From Pseudomonas taetrolens (lineage in GTDB: Bacteria > Pseudomonadota > Gammaproteobacteria > Pseudomonadales > Pseudomonadaceae): DNA of 64,000 nt. Every line of letters starts with the position of its first letter. The stretch's first letter is position 1. Location: the NCBI RefSeq assembly GCF_900475285.1, contig NZ_LS483370.1, positions 186,001-250,000 of the forward strand, read 5' to 3'. This document shows, one piece after another, positions 28,485 to 38,860 of the stretch. The notes beneath the pieces were generated by a model. It searched no databases and had not been told where the DNA came from. It was given only the letters and a program-made list of their open reading frames with translations. The position numbers and the translations under genes are program-made.

Positions 28485-29078
28485 ATGCTGGTCGTGACAC
28501 TCGGAGGAAGCCCAAGCCAACGATCCCGCTCCGGGGTGTTGCTGGATCGCGCCAAACACTGGCTAAACCAGAATGGCGTTGAAGTGGTGAGTTATCAGGT
28601 ACGTGACTTTCCGGCCGAAGACTTGCTGCATGCGCGCTTTGATAGCCCGAAAATTATCGACTTGCTGCAACAGATTGAAAATGCTGACGGCCTGATCATT
28701 GCGACACCGGTCTACAAAGCCTCGTTCAGCGGCGCATTGAAAACCGTACTCGATCTCCTGCCCGAGCGTGCCTTGAGCCACAAGGTGGTTTTGCCCATCG
28801 CAACCGGTGGCAGCATCGCCCATATGCTGGCGGTGGATTACGCGCTCAAGCCGGTGTTGTCGGCACTCAAGGCCCAAGAAATGCTGCACGGCATTTTTGC
28901 CGAAGACAGCCAGATTGCTTACGGCGAAGGCAGCGCACAAGCGCAGCTGGTGCCGGTACTGGAACAACGTTTGAGCGAGTCTCTGGAGCACTTTTACAGT
29001 GCCCTGGCCCGTCGGCCGAAACCGCTGGATCCGAACATCCTCAACGAGCGGCTTCGGACCGCGCGCTGGAGCATCTGA
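28485..29078 (+). CDS. ssuE: NADPH-dependent FMN reductase SsuE
   Basis: The 197-residue flavodoxin-fold reductase has the FMN-phosphate loop [12 protein letters not shown] near residues 6-17 and [21 protein letters not shown], characteristic of SsuE. It supplies FMNH2 to SsuD. It is first of ssuEADCBF with a separate AT-rich upstream region after the lsfA terminator. ATG 28485 follows AAGGAAA. Confidence 0.95.
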   Translation: MLVVTLGGSPSQRSRSGVLLDRAKHWLNQNGVEVVSYQVRDFPAEDLLHARFDSPKIIDLLQQIENADGLIIATPVYKASFSGALKTVLDLLPERALSHKVVLPIATGGSIAHMLAVDYALKPVLSALKAQEMLHGIFAEDSQIAYGEGSAQAQLVPVLEQRLSESLEHFYSALARRPKPLDPNILNERLRTARWSI

Positions 29079-29205
29079 ATGTATTTTCCCTGCAGGAACA
29101 GCTGATCGAGCGCCTCCAGGTTTGTAATTGGTATCACCCACCTTACTGATCCGCTAACGGCTCGGCAGGTGCACCCGAATCTCGAACTGCAAATAGGAGA
29201 GCGCC

Positions 29206-30171
29206 ATGCGCCCTGTCATTTTGCGTCGTGGTCTGGTCGCACTGTTCGCTGCGGCTGTGTCCTTCGGCGCTGTTACACAAGCCCAAGCTGATGCTCTGCG
29301 CATCGGTTATCAAAAATACGGCACGCTGATGTTACTCAAGGCCAAAGGCACGCTGGAAAAGCGTCTGGCCGAACAAGGCGTCGACGTGCAATGGACTGAG
29401 TTTCCGGGCGGGCCGCAATTACTGGAAGGCCTGAACGTCGGTTCGATCGACTTCGGCGTGACGGGCGAAACCCCGCCCGTGTTCGCCCAGGCGGCAGGTG
29501 CCGATCTGCTGTACGTCGCTTACGAGCCGCCTGCTCCGACCAGTGAAGCCATTCTGGTGCCCAAGGACTCGCCGATCACCTCGGTCAAAGATCTCAAGGG
29601 TAAAAAGGTCGTCCTCAATAAAGGCTCCAACGTTCATTACTTGTTGGTGCGTGCTCTGGAAGATGCCGGGCTGAACTACACCGATATCCAGACGGTTTTC
29701 CTGCCGCCTGCGGATGCCCGGGCTGCCTTTGAGCGTGGCAGCGTCGATGCCTGGGTCATTTGGGACCCGTACCAGGCTGCCGCCGAGCAACAGCTGCAAG
29801 CGCGAACCTTGCGTGATGCCAGTGGCATCGCTGACAACCATCAATTCTATCTGGCGACCAAACCCTACGCCGAGCAGCATCCCAAGGTGATCGAAACCCT
29901 GGTGGATGAAGTGCGAAATATTGGTGACTGGGCCAAGGCCAACCCTGAAGAAGTGACGCGACAAGTTGCCCCGCTGCTCGGCTTGTCGCCCGAGATCACC
30001 CTGACTGCCGTCAAACGCCAAGGCTACGGTGCGCAGTTCTTGACCCCTGAAGTGGTCAATGCCCAGCAAAAGATCGCTGACAGCTTTCACCAGCTCAAGC
30101 TGATCCCCAAACCGCTGACTGTTAAAGACGTGATCTGGACGCCGCCCGCCAATCTGGCCAAAGCCCCTTAA
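29206..30171 (+). CDS. ssuA: Aliphatic sulfonate-binding periplasmic protein SsuA
   Basis: The 321-residue protein has a signal peptide (about 1-28, ending AQA), then [24 protein letters not shown], the usual SsuA start. It delivers alkanesulfonates to SsuBC. ATG 29206 follows AGGAGAG. It is related to TauA, but its position in ssu gives its role. Confidence 0.95.
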   Translation: MRPVILRRGLVALFAAAVSFGAVTQAQADALRIGYQKYGTLMLLKAKGTLEKRLAEQGVDVQWTEFPGGPQLLEGLNVGSIDFGVTGETPPVFAQAAGADLLYVAYEPPAPTSEAILVPKDSPITSVKDLKGKKVVLNKGSNVHYLLVRALEDAGLNYTDIQTVFLPPADARAAFERGSVDAWVIWDPYQAAAEQQLQARTLRDASGIADNHQFYLATKPYAEQHPKVIETLVDEVRNIGDWAKANPEEVTRQVAPLLGLSPEITLTAVKRQGYGAQFLTPEVVNAQQKIADSFHQLKLIPKPLTVKDVIWTPPANLAKAP

Positions 30172-30205
30172 TGCTTGCCGTACCCACTTATTAGGAGACC
30201 ACTCC

Positions 30206-31354
30206 ATGAGCCTCAATATTTTCTGGTTCCTGCCCACCCACGGGGACGGCCATTACCTTGGCACCTCAGAGGGCGCCCGGGCCGTTGACCATGGTTACTT
30301 GCAACAGGTCGCACAAGCGGCTGACCGTCTGGGTTTTGGCGGGGTACTGATTCCAACGGGGCGTTCGTGTGAAGACTCATGGCTGGTGGCAGCATCGCTG
30401 ATTCCTGTGACTCAGCGCCTGAAGTTTCTGGTGGCTCTGCGTCCGGGCATCGTTTCGCCGACCGTGGCCGCGCGTCAGGCGGCGACCCTCGACCGGCTGT
30501 CCGGCGGGCGTGCACTGTTCAACCTGGTGACGGGCGGTGACCCTGAAGAATTGGCCGGAGACGGTTTGTTCCTGAGCCACGAAGAGCGCTATCAAGCCTC
30601 GGTGGAGTTCACGCGTATCTGGCGACGGGTACTGGAAGGCGAGATCGTGGACTACGACGGTCAGCACATCAAAGTCAAAGGCGCCAAGTTGCTCTACCCC
30701 CCGATCCAGCAACCGCGTCCAGCGCTGTATTTCGGCGGTTCCTCGGAGGCCGCGCAGGATCTGGCTGCTGAGCAGGTTGAAATGGTGTTGACCTGGGGAG
30801 AGCCGCCGGCGGCGGTTGCCGAAAAAATCTCCCAGGTGCGGGCCAAGGCCGCGAAGCTCGGGCGTACCGTGCGTTTCGGCATTCGTTTGCATGTAATCGT
30901 GCGTGAAACCAACGACGAGGCCTGGAAAGCCGCCGACAAACTGATTTCGCACCTGGATGACGACACCATCGCCCGTGCCCAGGCGTCGCTGTCGCGCTTC
31001 GACTCCGTGGGCCAGCAACGCATGGCCGCGCTGCATGGCGGTAGCCGTGACAACCTTGAGGTCAGCCCAAACCTGTGGGCCGGCGTGGGCCTGGTGCGTG
31101 GCGGTGCCGGGACGGCGCTGGTCGGTGACGGTCCGACAGTGGCCGCACGGGTCAAGGAATACGCGGACCTGGGCATTGATACCTTTATCTTTTCGGGGTA
31201 CCCGCATCTGGAGGAGTCATACCGCGTGGCCGAGCTGCTGTTTCCGCACCTGGATATCGAGCGTCCGGAGTTGCCGAAAAGCAGCGGTTACGTGAGCCCG
31301 TTTGGCGAAATGGTCGCCAATGACATCATCCCTAAAGCTGCGTCGCAGAGCTGA
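30206..31354 (+). CDS. ssuD: FMNH2-dependent alkanesulfonate monooxygenase SsuD
   Basis: The 382-residue TIM-barrel flavin monooxygenase starts [19 protein letters not shown] and has [13 protein letters not shown] and [14 protein letters not shown] motifs of the SsuD subgroup of bacterial luciferase-like enzymes. It oxidises alkanesulfonates to aldehyde and sulfite with O2 and FMNH2 from SsuE. The length matches E. coli SsuD (381). ATG 30206 follows AGGAGA. Confidence 0.96.
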   Translation: MSLNIFWFLPTHGDGHYLGTSEGARAVDHGYLQQVAQAADRLGFGGVLIPTGRSCEDSWLVAASLIPVTQRLKFLVALRPGIVSPTVAARQAATLDRLSGGRALFNLVTGGDPEELAGDGLFLSHEERYQASVEFTRIWRRVLEGEIVDYDGQHIKVKGAKLLYPPIQQPRPALYFGGSSEAAQDLAAEQVEMVLTWGEPPAAVAEKISQVRAKAAKLGRTVRFGIRLHVIVRETNDEAWKAADKLISHLDDDTIARAQASLSRFDSVGQQRMAALHGGSRDNLEVSPNLWAGVGLVRGGAGTALVGDGPTVAARVKEYADLGIDTFIFSGYPHLEESYRVAELLFPHLDIERPELPKSSGYVSPFGEMVANDIIPKAASQS

Positions 31355-31361
31355 GGCGGCC

Positions 31362-32168
31362 ATGAGTACGGTGAAGGCATCAAGCCTCAACAGTATTGGC
31401 CAGCGGCTGGCGCCCTGGGCCTTGCCCGTGTTGCTGCTGGCGGTCTGGCAGTTATCCGTGTCGGCGGGCTGGTTGTCGACGCGTATCTTGCCTGCCCCCA
31501 GCGCAGTGATCGCAGCCGGGGTTGAGCTGGTGCGCAGTGGCGAGATCTGGAAGCATCTCGCCATCAGCGGCTGGCGTGCGGGCCTGGGCTTTGTGATCGG
31601 CGGCAGCATCGGACTGGTGTTGGGGTTCATCACCGGTCTGTCGAAGTGGGGAGAGCGCCTGCTCGACAGTTCGGTGCAAATGATCCGTAACGTGCCCCAT
31701 CTGGCGCTGATCCCGCTGGTCATCCTGTGGTTCGGGATCGACGAGTCAGCGAAGATTTTTCTGGTGGCACTGGGGACTCTGTTCCCGATCTACCTCAACA
31801 CCTATCACGGCATCCGTAACGTTGACCCGGCGCTGGTGGAAATGGCTCGCAGCTATGGCTTGTCCGGTTTCAGCCTGTTCCGCCAGGTGATCCTGCCCGG
31901 TGCTTTGCCTTCGATTCTGGTGGGGGTGCGTTTTGCGCTGGGCTTTATGTGGTTGACCCTGATCGTGGCTGAAACCATCTCTGCCAGTTCCGGCATTGGC
32001 TATCTGGCGATGAACGCCCGGGAGTTCCTGCAAACCGATGTCGTGGTGCTGGCAATTGTTTTGTACGCGGTGCTCGGCAAATTGGCTGACAGCGCAGCGC
32101 GAGGTCTGGAGCGCGTGTGGTTGCGCTGGCATCCGGCCTATCAAGTGGCTAAAGGCGGTGCAGCATGA
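31362..32168 (+). CDS. ssuC: Sulfonate ABC transporter permease SsuC
   Basis: The 268-residue permease has about six membrane segments and an EAA-type loop [27 protein letters not shown] chose ATG 31362, eight bases after the ssuD stop, with GAGGCGG before it, rather than the earlier in-frame ATG 31302 inside ssuD. It forms the sulfonate channel. Confidence 0.94.
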   Translation: MSTVKASSLNSIGQRLAPWALPVLLLAVWQLSVSAGWLSTRILPAPSAVIAAGVELVRSGEIWKHLAISGWRAGLGFVIGGSIGLVLGFITGLSKWGERLLDSSVQMIRNVPHLALIPLVILWFGIDESAKIFLVALGTLFPIYLNTYHGIRNVDPALVEMARSYGLSGFSLFRQVILPGALPSILVGVRFALGFMWLTLIVAETISASSGIGYLAMNAREFLQTDVVVLAIVLYAVLGKLADSAARGLERVWLRWHPAYQVAKGGAA

Positions 32169-32971
32169 CAGCTCAACAACCTCCGCGTTTGCGCCCGGGC
32201 ATTCCTCTGGCGATCAACGGTCTGCAGAAGTCTTTTGGCGAGCGTCAGGTACTGCGGGACATTGATCTGCACATCCCGGCCGGACAATTCGTGGCGATAG
32301 TCGGGCGCAGCGGGTGTGGTAAAAGCACCTTGATGCGCTTGCTGGTCGGTCTCGACCAGCCCACGGGCGGCGCATTGCTGGCCGGCAGCGCCCCTCTGCA
32401 GGACGCCCATGACGATACGCGGCTGATGTTTCAGGAGGCCCGTCTGCTGCCCTGGAAAAAAGTGATCGACAACGTTGGCTTGGGGCTCACGGGCGATTGG
32501 CGGCCGAAGGCACTCAAGGCGCTGGAAGAAGTCGGCCTGTCCGAACGTGCCAACGAATGGCCTGCTGCTTTATCGGGTGGCCAAAAGCAGCGCGTGGCCC
32601 TGGCCCGCGCCCTGATACACCAACCCCGCTTGTTGCTGCTGGACGAGCCGTTGGGTGCACTGGATGCGCTGACACGCATCGAGATGCAGCACCTGATCGA
32701 ACGCCTGTGGCGTCAACATGGTTTCACGGTCTTGCTGGTGACCCACGATGTCAGCGAAGCCGTTGCCATTGCCGACCGGGTGATCCTGATCGAAGACGGC
32801 GAAGTGGGGCTCGACCTCATCGTCGAACTGCCACGGCCCCGAGTCCGTGGCTCCCACCGGCTGGCGGCATTGGAAACCGAAGTGTTGAACCGAGTACTCG
32901 CCTTGCCTGGCTCGCCCCCTGAGCCAGAACCCGTTGCACCTTTGCCTACGCAATTGCGTTGGGCGCAATAA
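32165..32971 (+). CDS. ssuB: Sulfonate ABC transporter ATPase SsuB
   Basis: The 268-residue ATPase has Walker [15 protein letters not shown], signature [16 protein letters not shown], Walker [13 protein letters not shown] and H-loop [10 protein letters not shown]. Its start overlaps the ssuC stop in ATGA. It drives sulfonate uptake with SsuA and SsuC. The C-terminal 35 residues are Pro-rich. Confidence 0.95.
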   Translation: MTAQQPPRLRPGIPLAINGLQKSFGERQVLRDIDLHIPAGQFVAIVGRSGCGKSTLMRLLVGLDQPTGGALLAGSAPLQDAHDDTRLMFQEARLLPWKKVIDNVGLGLTGDWRPKALKALEEVGLSERANEWPAALSGGQKQRVALARALIHQPRLLLLDEPLGALDALTRIEMQHLIERLWRQHGFTVLLVTHDVSEAVAIADRVILIEDGEVGLDLIVELPRPRVRGSHRLAALETEVLNRVLALPGSPPEPEPVAPLPTQLRWAQ

Positions 32972-33005
32972 CCTCACGTTCTATCTCAAGACAGGAATCG
33001 ACATC

Positions 33006-33221
33006 ATGACCATCAAAGCCATTAACGTTCGCAACCAGTTCAAAGGCCACATCAAGGAAATCGTGCTGGGCGACGTGCTCTCTGAAATCGATGTGCAAAC
33101 CGCATCGGGCATCGTCACCTCCGTCATCACCACCCGCTCGGTCAAAGAGCTGGAACTGGTCGTCGGCAGCGAAGTCATCGCTTTTGTAAAATCCACCGAA
33201 GTGTCCATCGCCAAGTTGTAA
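33006..33221 (+). CDS. ssuF: Molbindin-like protein SsuF (TOBE domain)
   Basis: This 71-residue protein is a single mono-TOBE domain: MTIKAINVRNQFKGHIKEI, then GIVTSVITTRSVKELEL and the terminal VIAFVKSTEVSIAKL. Such molbindins bind oxyanions such as molybdate. In P. putida ssuF closes the ssu operon and is needed for sulfonate and sulfate-ester use by an unclear mechanism. The start at ATG 33006 follows CAGGAA. A terminator lies immediately downstream. Confidence 0.93.
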   Translation: MTIKAINVRNQFKGHIKEIVLGDVLSEIDVQTASGIVTSVITTRSVKELELVVGSEVIAFVKSTEVSIAKL

Positions 33222-33237
33222 CCCATGGAAGACCCAC

Positions 33238-33271
33238 AACCCCGAAAGGCGTGAGCCCTTCGGGGTTTTTT
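33238..33271 (+). terminator. Intrinsic terminator of the ssu operon
   Basis: AACCCCGAA pairs with TTCGGGGTT and is followed by T residues; flanking CCACAA/TTGTGG can extend the stem. Confidence 0.9.
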
Positions 33272-33362
33272 GTGGACTTGCAGAACGCGATGTTTCAGCG
33301 AGTCCGCAGAGATGCCATCGCGAGACAACCTACGGATCGATGACCCTCCCGAAAATCAAACC

Positions 33363-33449
33363 TGTAGGAGCGAGCTTGCTCGCGACCCCGACGACGCGGT
33401 GATTCAGATAAACCGCAGAGATGTCATCGCGAGCAAGCTCGCTCCTACA
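33363..33449. repeat. REPIN unit 1 of a tandem pair
   Basis: It is an 87-bp inverted pair of REP arms with cores GCGAGCTTGCTCGCG and CGCGAGCAAGCTCGC around GACGCGGTGATTCAGATAAA. It is nearly identical to the unit 133 bp further on and lies upstream of the RAYT gene. Confidence 0.92.
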
Positions 33450-33495
33450 AAGTACGGGTCGATGGCCCTTCGAAAATCGCAGCCTGCACCAAACC

Positions 33496-33582
33496 TGTAG
33501 GAGCGAGCTTGCTCGCGATCCCGACGACGCGGTGATTCAGATAAACCGCAGGGATGTCATCGCGAGCAAGCTCGCTCCTGTA
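33496..33582. repeat. REPIN unit 2 of a tandem pair
   Basis: This second 87-bp REPIN differs from unit 1 at only a few positions and is in the same orientation. The pair ends about 90 bp before the RAYT start codon. Confidence 0.92.
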
Positions 33583-33673
33583 GAAAGGGACATGTTTGGA
33601 ATCACTGGGGTACTCCTGCCTTTCTGCCCGGCGCTAAGCTTTCCCTTTGAAACTTATTTTAGAGGGCAAAGGA

Positions 33674-34132
33674 ATGTCCGTGTTTCCTCATGGGTGTCGG
33701 CTGCGTACCGGCAGGTATTCCGAGACGGGTCGTATTTACTTGATGACTGCTGTCGTGATGAATCGTGAACCAATTTTCCATGACTTTTTTTTAGCCCGTC
33801 TCTTGATCAATGAGCTAAGGCGAACTCATTCGCAAGGTGCTGTGAATTCCCTCGCGTGGGTTGTGATGCCCGATCACTTTCATTGGTTAATCGAGCTTCA
33901 ACACAGCGCTCTTTCGAGTGTCATGCAGCGCACAAAATCACTCAGCGCCCGGGTGATCAACGCGCGTCAGAAAAGTCAGGCACAACTTTGGCAAAAGGGC
34001 TATCACGACCGGGCACTGCGCTATGACGAGGATCTGAAAAAAACTGCCCGCTATGTTGTTACCAACCCGATACGCGCTGGCTTGGTCAAGCGTCTGGGTG
34101 ATTACCCGCACTGGGACGCCCTATGGCTATAA
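33674..34132 (+). CDS. REP-associated tyrosine transposase (RAYT)
   Basis: The 152-residue protein is a Y1/IS200-like transposase: N-terminal RTGRYSETGRIYLMT, the metal-binding HFH at residues 68-70 in VMPDHFHWLIE, LWQKGYHDRALR (105-116), and the catalytic-region Y127 in YVVTNPIRAGLV. RAYTs bind and cut REP sequences in single-stranded DNA and are the likely movers of REPINs. The REPIN pair just upstream supports this. All visible key residues are present, so it looks intact. ATG 33674 has AAAGGA very close; an in-frame TTG at 33647 is an alternative start. Confidence 0.93.
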   Translation: MSVFPHGCRLRTGRYSETGRIYLMTAVVMNREPIFHDFFLARLLINELRRTHSQGAVNSLAWVVMPDHFHWLIELQHSALSSVMQRTKSLSARVINARQKSQAQLWQKGYHDRALRYDEDLKKTARYVVTNPIRAGLVKRLGDYPHWDALWL

Positions 34133-34148
34133 CTGCCCGTGTAGGGAT

Positions 34149-34781
34149 TCATGCCCCTGCTTTGCGCCACACGCTCACCAGCCAGGGTTGTTGATCTCGG
34201 GGCAGGCCGGCCGGGCGGTAGTAGTGTTCCAACTCGGTAAAACCCGCGGCCGTGAGCATCGCCTGCCAGTTTTCCAGGTCGTGGTATGCGCCATAACGCT
34301 GCCCATTCCAGCCTTCGCGGTTATCGCCACGGGGGTTCGAGCTGAGCAGAACGCCACCGGGTTTCAGGGTGGCGTGCAGTTTGCCCAGGACTTGTGCCAG
34401 TTCCTGGGTGGGAACGTGGAACAGCGAGGCGTTGGCGAAGATGCCGTCGAAGCGTTCGGCCGGCAAGTCGAGCTTGAGAAAATCCTGATGCCAGACTTCA
34501 CAGCCGCTGTCTTCGCGGGCCATTTGCGTGAAGCGCTCTGTGCCGTCCAGCCCGATGGCCTCATGGCCCAGGCGAGTGAAGGTTTGCAGGTCGCGGCCCG
34601 GGCCGCAGCCGAAGTCGAGAATCGAAAATGGGGACGTGCCCCGGATATGCCGCAGCAAGGCGTCGATGTTTTGGCTGACATCGTGATCACGGGTGCCTTC
34701 ACGGAACCCTTCGGCACTCTGTTGATAGTGGTCCAGGGTGGTGGCAGCAATCTGTTCGAGGGTTTTTGGATCGAGGGTCAT
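34149..34781 (-). CDS. Class I SAM-dependent methyltransferase
   Basis: The 210-residue protein has SAM-binding motif I ILDFGCGPG at residues 54-62, an acidic residue after the second strand (IGLDGTERF), and FDGIFANASLFHV as motif IV region. The substrate is unknown. The start is uncertain: ATG 34781 lacks a good ribosome binding site, and a GTG at 34802 in frame is the alternative. It converges on the RAYT gene and is followed upstream by metI; it may be the last gene of that transcript. Confidence 0.85.
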   Translation of the reverse strand: MTLDPKTLEQIAATTLDHYQQSAEGFREGTRDHDVSQNIDALLRHIRGTSPFSILDFGCGPGRDLQTFTRLGHEAIGLDGTERFTQMAREDSGCEVWHQDFLKLDLPAERFDGIFANASLFHVPTQELAQVLGKLHATLKPGGVLLSSNPRGDNREGWNGQRYGAYHDLENWQAMLTAAGFTELEHYYRPAGLPRDQQPWLVSVWRKAGA

Positions 34782-34822
34782 CTCAGGCTCAGTCGGCGGC
34801 ACGTCAGGCCACCGACTATACC

Positions 34823-35467
34823 TCAGCGTTTGTTCAGAACACGGGCCAAACGGTCGCCGCCGAGCTGAATCACGGCAACCAGAACCACCAGCAGCACAAT
34901 CACGGTGAGCATCACTTGTGTGTCGAAGCGCTGGTAACCATAGCGATAGGCGATGTCTCCCAGGCCGCCCGCGCCAATGGCACCGGCCATGGCCGAAGAG
35001 TTGATCATCGTGACCAGGGTGATGGTGAAACCGCCGACAATACCCGGCAATGCCTCAGGCAACAGCACGTGCCAGATGATGTGATGACGCTTGCAACCCA
35101 TGGCCTGGGCGGCTTCGATCAAGCCGTGATCGACCTCACGCAGGCTGACTTCGGCGATACGGGCAAAGAACGGTGTGGCCGCGATGGTCAGCGGTACGAC
35201 GGCTGCCCACACCCCATAGGTGGTGCCCACAATCAGGCGGGTAAACGGAATCAGCGCCACCATCAAAATCAGAAACGGAATAGAACGGAACAGGTTGACG
35301 AACGCGCCCAGCGCTTTGTTCAGCGCTGGCGCTTCATAAATTCCGCCCTTGTTGCTGGTGACCAAAATTACCGCCAGCGGAATCCCCAGCACCAGCGCGA
35401 TCAGTGACGACACCCCCACCATCAAAAAAGTGTCGACGACGCCCTGCCATAAACGCTCAAACCCCAT
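34823..35467 (-). CDS. metI: Methionine-type ABC transporter permease MetI
   Basis: The 214-residue permease has five to six membrane segments and the EAA loop [27 protein letters not shown], matching MetI of the D-/L-methionine uptake family. It overlaps the metN stop by 11 bp. Among sulfur genes it might carry methionine or another organosulfur compound; the substrate is inferred from family only. Confidence 0.92.
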   Translation of the reverse strand: MGFERLWQGVVDTFLMVGVSSLIALVLGIPLAVILVTSNKGGIYEAPALNKALGAFVNLFRSIPFLILMVALIPFTRLIVGTTYGVWAAVVPLTIAATPFFARIAEVSLREVDHGLIEAAQAMGCKRHHIIWHVLLPEALPGIVGGFTITLVTMINSSAMAGAIGAGGLGDIAYRYGYQRFDTQVMLTVIVLLVVLVAVIQLGGDRLARVLNKR

Positions 35468-36578
35468 AGCCCACGACCTCGACCTGTTGTGCCCACTGTT
35501 CGGCGCGCTTGCGCAGTTCTTCTGCGCCCAGCGATGCGCTGGTCACACTGAGTAAAAGTTGCCCCAGGGCATGCCCCTGAATCTGTTCGACGCCGCCATG
35601 CAACAGGCGAACCTGGCCGCCCAGCGCGCTGAACACGGCGCCAAGATCAGGCTCGCGGGCCTGGCTGCCGGTAAACCGCAGGCGCAGGATCACACTGGAG
35701 CTGGCCGCGGTCGGTTGCTGTGAAATGCGCTGTTGCAGTGCTTCGGGCAAGGTGTCCTGCAAGGGGGCGAGCAAGGTTTTGCTGACCTCATGTTGCGGGT
35801 CGCCGAACACTTGCCACACCGGACCTTGCTCGACCACCCGGCCTTGTTCCAGTACCACCACGCGGTGGCAAATATCGCGAATCACGGCCATCTCGTGGGT
35901 GATCAGAATGATCGTCAGCCCCAACCGCTGATTGATCTCGCGCAGCAAGCCGAGGATCGACTGTGTGGTTTCAGGATCGAGGGCCGAGGTGGCTTCGTCG
36001 CAGAGCAAAATCGCTGGATCATGCACCAGCGCCCGGGCAATGCCCACGCGCTGCTTTTGTCCGCCCGAGAGTTGTGCCGGATAGGCGGTGTGCTTGCCTT
36101 GCAGGCCCACCAGCTCAAGCAGCTCCCGGACTTTCTGCTCACGCTGCGGCTTGGGTACACCCGCGACCTTGAGCGGCAGCTCGACGTTTTGCCATACGGT
36201 TTTGGCTGACATCAGGTTGAAGTGCTGAAAGATCATGCCAATCTGGCGACGCAGAGCCACCAGCGCATTTTCATTGAAGTCGCCGATGTCGACCTGATCA
36301 ATCAAGACCCGCCCGCTGCTGGGTTGTTCGAGGCGGTTGATGGTACGAATCAGTGACGACTTGCCAGCGCCGCTGCGCCCGATAATGCCAAAAATTTCCC
36401 CGTGCTGAATCGCCAGATCAATGCCCTTGAGTGCATCCACCGGGCCCTGGCGGCCGTCATAGGTCTTGCCGACGCCGATAAAACGCACATGGGCGCGACT
36501 CAGCTCGGGGTGCAGCTCTGTTCGGGAGGCGCTGGGCGGTGGCTCATCAAGCTGCACGCGGGCAGTGGCAATGCTCAT
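35457..36578 (-). CDS. metN: Methionine-type ABC transporter ATPase MetN
   Basis: The 373-residue ATPase has Walker [15 protein letters not shown], signature [16 protein letters not shown], Walker [17 protein letters not shown] and H-loop [11 protein letters not shown]-terminal NIL-type domain (about 295-370) is the one that in MetN binds methionine and inhibits transport. An N-terminal extension of about 25 residues precedes the ABC domain. It starts two bases after the metQ stop. Confidence 0.93.
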   Translation of the reverse strand: MSIATARVQLDEPPPSASRTELHPELSRAHVRFIGVGKTYDGRQGPVDALKGIDLAIQHGEIFGIIGRSGAGKSSLIRTINRLEQPSSGRVLIDQVDIGDFNENALVALRRQIGMIFQHFNLMSAKTVWQNVELPLKVAGVPKPQREQKVRELLELVGLQGKHTAYPAQLSGGQKQRVGIARALVHDPAILLCDEATSALDPETTQSILGLLREINQRLGLTIILITHEMAVIRDICHRVVVLEQGRVVEQGPVWQVFGDPQHEVSKTLLAPLQDTLPEALQQRISQQPTAASSSVILRLRFTGSQAREPDLGAVFSALGGQVRLLHGGVEQIQGHALGQLLLSVTSASLGAEELRKRAEQWAQQVEVVGYGV

Positions 36579-36580
36579 GT

Positions 36581-37373
36581 TCAGCCTCCCCAGCCAGCTT
36601 GGTAGAGCGTGCCGTAGGTTTTATCCAGCGAAGCCTTTACCACGGGTGAGTGTTGGTAAATATCGACGAACTTGGCCAGGCGCGGGTCGTCCTTGCTTTT
36701 GGGCTGGATGACAAATTGAATCACGTACTCGGGGTGGTCGATGCCGTCGAACAGCAGGGCTGATTCGGCATCGAAGGTTTTACCCAGGCGAATGTAAGCC
36801 GGATAACCCTGCACCAGATCGGCATCATCGTAGGCACGAACCAGTTGCACGGCTTCGACCTGAAGGATGTTGATCTTCTTCGGATTGGTGAGAATGTCCT
36901 CTTCGGTGGCTTTGTAGCCGACACCCGGCTTGAGGGTGATCAGTCCGGCCTTGGCCAGCAGCTGCAGGCCTCGACCGCTGTTGATCGGGTCGTTGGCGAT
37001 GGCCACGGTGGCCCCTTCAGGCAGTGCGTCGAGACTGCTGTATTTTTTTCGAATACAAACCGACATTGTTGATCACGCCCCGGGCATAAGGCTCCAGATG
37101 AAAGCCGCCCGCTGCGTTGGCGTTTTCCAGAAAGGGGATGTGCTGGAAGTAATTCACATCGATATCGCCGCTGGCCAGGCTGACGTTGGGGGCGATCCAG
37201 TCCGTAAACTCCACCAGCTCGACTTTCAGCCCTTGCTTGTCGGCTTCGGCCACCGCGGCTTCCAGCGGGATGGCAAAGGCGGCGGTGGTGCCGACCTTGA
37301 GCGGTTTTTCGCCTGCGAAGACAATGCCGCTGAACAGCCCGAGGGCCAGAATTAGTGTGTGTTTTTTGTTCAT
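36581..37373 (-). pseudogene. metQ: MetQ-type substrate-binding gene with +1 frameshift
   Basis: Two overlapping frames together give a normal MetQ/NlpA-type protein. The first (37373 down to 37017, 118 residues) has a signal peptide ending VFA, then KPLKVGTTAAFAIP and DWIAPNVSLASGDIDVNYFQHIPFL. The second continues YSSLDALPEGATVAIANDPINSGRGL to the stop at 36581. The break is at 37043-37049, seven A on the coding strand, where six would give GLYSKK-YSSLD and a product of about 263 residues. It may be a real mutation, phase variation, polymerase slippage that restores some full protein, or a sequencing error. The N-terminal piece alone cannot fold as a binding protein. Confidence 0.88.
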
Positions 37374-37409
37374 AAGTTAATTCCAGTCAACGAGTCAGAG
37401 TTCGAACTT

Positions 37410-37496
37410 TGCAGGAGCGAGCGTGCTCACGATCCCGGTAACGCGGTGCGTCAGGCAGACCGCAGTGATGCCATCGCGAGCAAGCTCGCTCCTGCG
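37410..37496. repeat. REPIN between metQ and the flavin monooxygenase gene
   Basis: The 87-bp unit has arms GGAGCGAGCGTGCTCACG and CGCGAGCAAGCTCGCTCC around CGGTGCGTCAGGCAGACCGC. The left core has one substitution (CTCACG for CTCGCG), and the centre differs more from the tandem pair at 33.4 kb. Confidence 0.88.
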
Positions 37497-37498
37497 GG

Positions 37499-38860
37499 TT
37501 ATGTTGTGTGCCTAAAGGCAGCGCCGGTATGTCGATCGGGCAGGTGCGCACTGCCATCGGTAAACAGTTTTTGTCGCAGGCTGCCGTTGTCATACGCCGT
37601 TTTGTAGGAGCCCCGGCGCTGCAATTCCGGGATGACCAGATCGATAAAGTCGACATAGCTTTCGGGGGTGACAATTCGCGTCAGGTTGAAACCATCGAGG
37701 CCGGTCTCTTCGATCCATGACTCCAGCTCATCGGCGACCTGTGCTGGCGAGCCCACCAGCGTCATGTAACGCCCGCCAAGGGCGTGTTGTTCGAGCAGCT
37801 TGCGTCGGGTCCAGTCGTTGTTCTGCAACACATTGGTTGCCGACTGAATGGCGTTGCTCTTCACGTACTGGATGGGTTCATCCAGTTCATAGTCAGCAAA
37901 ATCGATGCCGGTGGAACTGGCGAAATGCGCTACTCCGGCCTCGGCACTGGCATGGCTCAAGTAGTCATCGCGCTTGGCAAGTGCCTGGGCTTCTGTCGGC
38001 GCAACGATGACGTTGAGGCCCATGAACAGTTTGATGTCATCCGCGTTGCGCCCTGCCGCCAGGGCGCTGGCGCGTACTTTGTCGACCTGGCGTTTGGTGG
38101 CGGCCTTGGTTTGCCCGCTGATAAACACGCACTCGGCATGGCGCCCGGCAAACACCAGCCCGCGATCCGAGCTGCCGGCCTGGAACAGCACGGGCGTGCG
38201 TTGTGGTGACGGTTCGCAGAGGTGGTAACCCTCGACCTGATAAAACTCGCCGGCGTGTTTCACCTTGTGCACTTTTTCTGGGCGGGCGTAGATGCGTTGT
38301 GCCGGGTCATTGATGACCGCATCGTTTTCCCAACTGCCCTCCCACAGTTTGTAGAGCACCTCGAGGTATTCGTCGGCCTGGTCATAACGGCGGTCATGTT
38401 CGACCTGCTCGGTCAGGCCCATGGCCTTGGCAGCGCTGTCGAGGTAGCCCGTGACAATGTTCCAGCCCACGCGTCCACGGGTCAGGTGATCAAGCGTCGA
38501 CATGCGACGTGCGAACAGATACGGCGGTTCGTAGGTCAGGTTCGCAGTTAAACCAAAGCCAAGGTTTTTGGTGACGGCGGCCATGGCGGATACGAGCAGC
38601 AGCGGGTCATTGACCGGCAATTGGATCGACTCTTTGAGCGGTACGTCGACCGACTGCTGGTACACGTCGTACACGCCCACGATGTCGGCGATAAACAATC
38701 CGTCAAACAGCCCGCGTTCCAGCAGCTGTGCCAGTTCGGTCCAGTACTCCAGAGTGTTGAAGCGGGTAGACGTGTCCCGCGGATGTGTCCACAGGCCGTG
38801 ATTGATATGGCCAATGCAGTTCATGTTGAAGGCATTGAACAGGATTTTCTTTTTACTCAT
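37499..38860 (-). CDS. FMNH2-dependent monooxygenase, NtaA/SnaA/DszA type
   Basis: The 453-residue luciferase-like flavin monooxygenase starts KKILFNAFNMNCIGHINHGLW, has NLTYEPPYLFARRMSTLDHLTRGRVGWNIVTG and the C-terminal substrate-binding insert of the NtaA/SnaA/DszA group. Members attack C-N or C-S bonds of compounds such as nitrilotriacetate, dibenzothiophene sulfone or dimethyl sulfone. Lying behind two SfnB-type genes it is likely part of organosulfur breakdown. Its ATG overlaps the upstream stop by one base (TGATG). The flavin reductase partner could be SsuE. Confidence 0.9.
   Translation of the reverse strand: MSKKKILFNAFNMNCIGHINHGLWTHPRDTSTRFNTLEYWTELAQLLERGLFDGLFIADIVGVYDVYQQSVDVPLKESIQLPVNDPLLLVSAMAAVTKNLGFGLTANLTYEPPYLFARRMSTLDHLTRGRVGWNIVTGYLDSAAKAMGLTEQVEHDRRYDQADEYLEVLYKLWEGSWENDAVINDPAQRIYARPEKVHKVKHAGEFYQVEGYHLCEPSPQRTPVLFQAGSSDRGLVFAGRHAECVFISGQTKAATKRQVDKVRASALAAGRNADDIKLFMGLNVIVAPTEAQALAKRDDYLSHASAEAGVAHFASSTGIDFADYELDEPIQYVKSNAIQSATNVLQNNDWTRRKLLEQHALGGRYMTLVGSPAQVADELESWIEETGLDGFNLTRIVTPESYVDFIDLVIPELQRRGSYKTAYDNGSLRQKLFTDGSAHLPDRHTGAAFRHTT

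Noticed and set aside
33363..33582. Possible CRISPR array of two repeats
   Set aside because: The repeated units are themselves inverted REP pairs, identical across 87 bp, without unique 30-bp spacers and without cas genes. They are REPINs.
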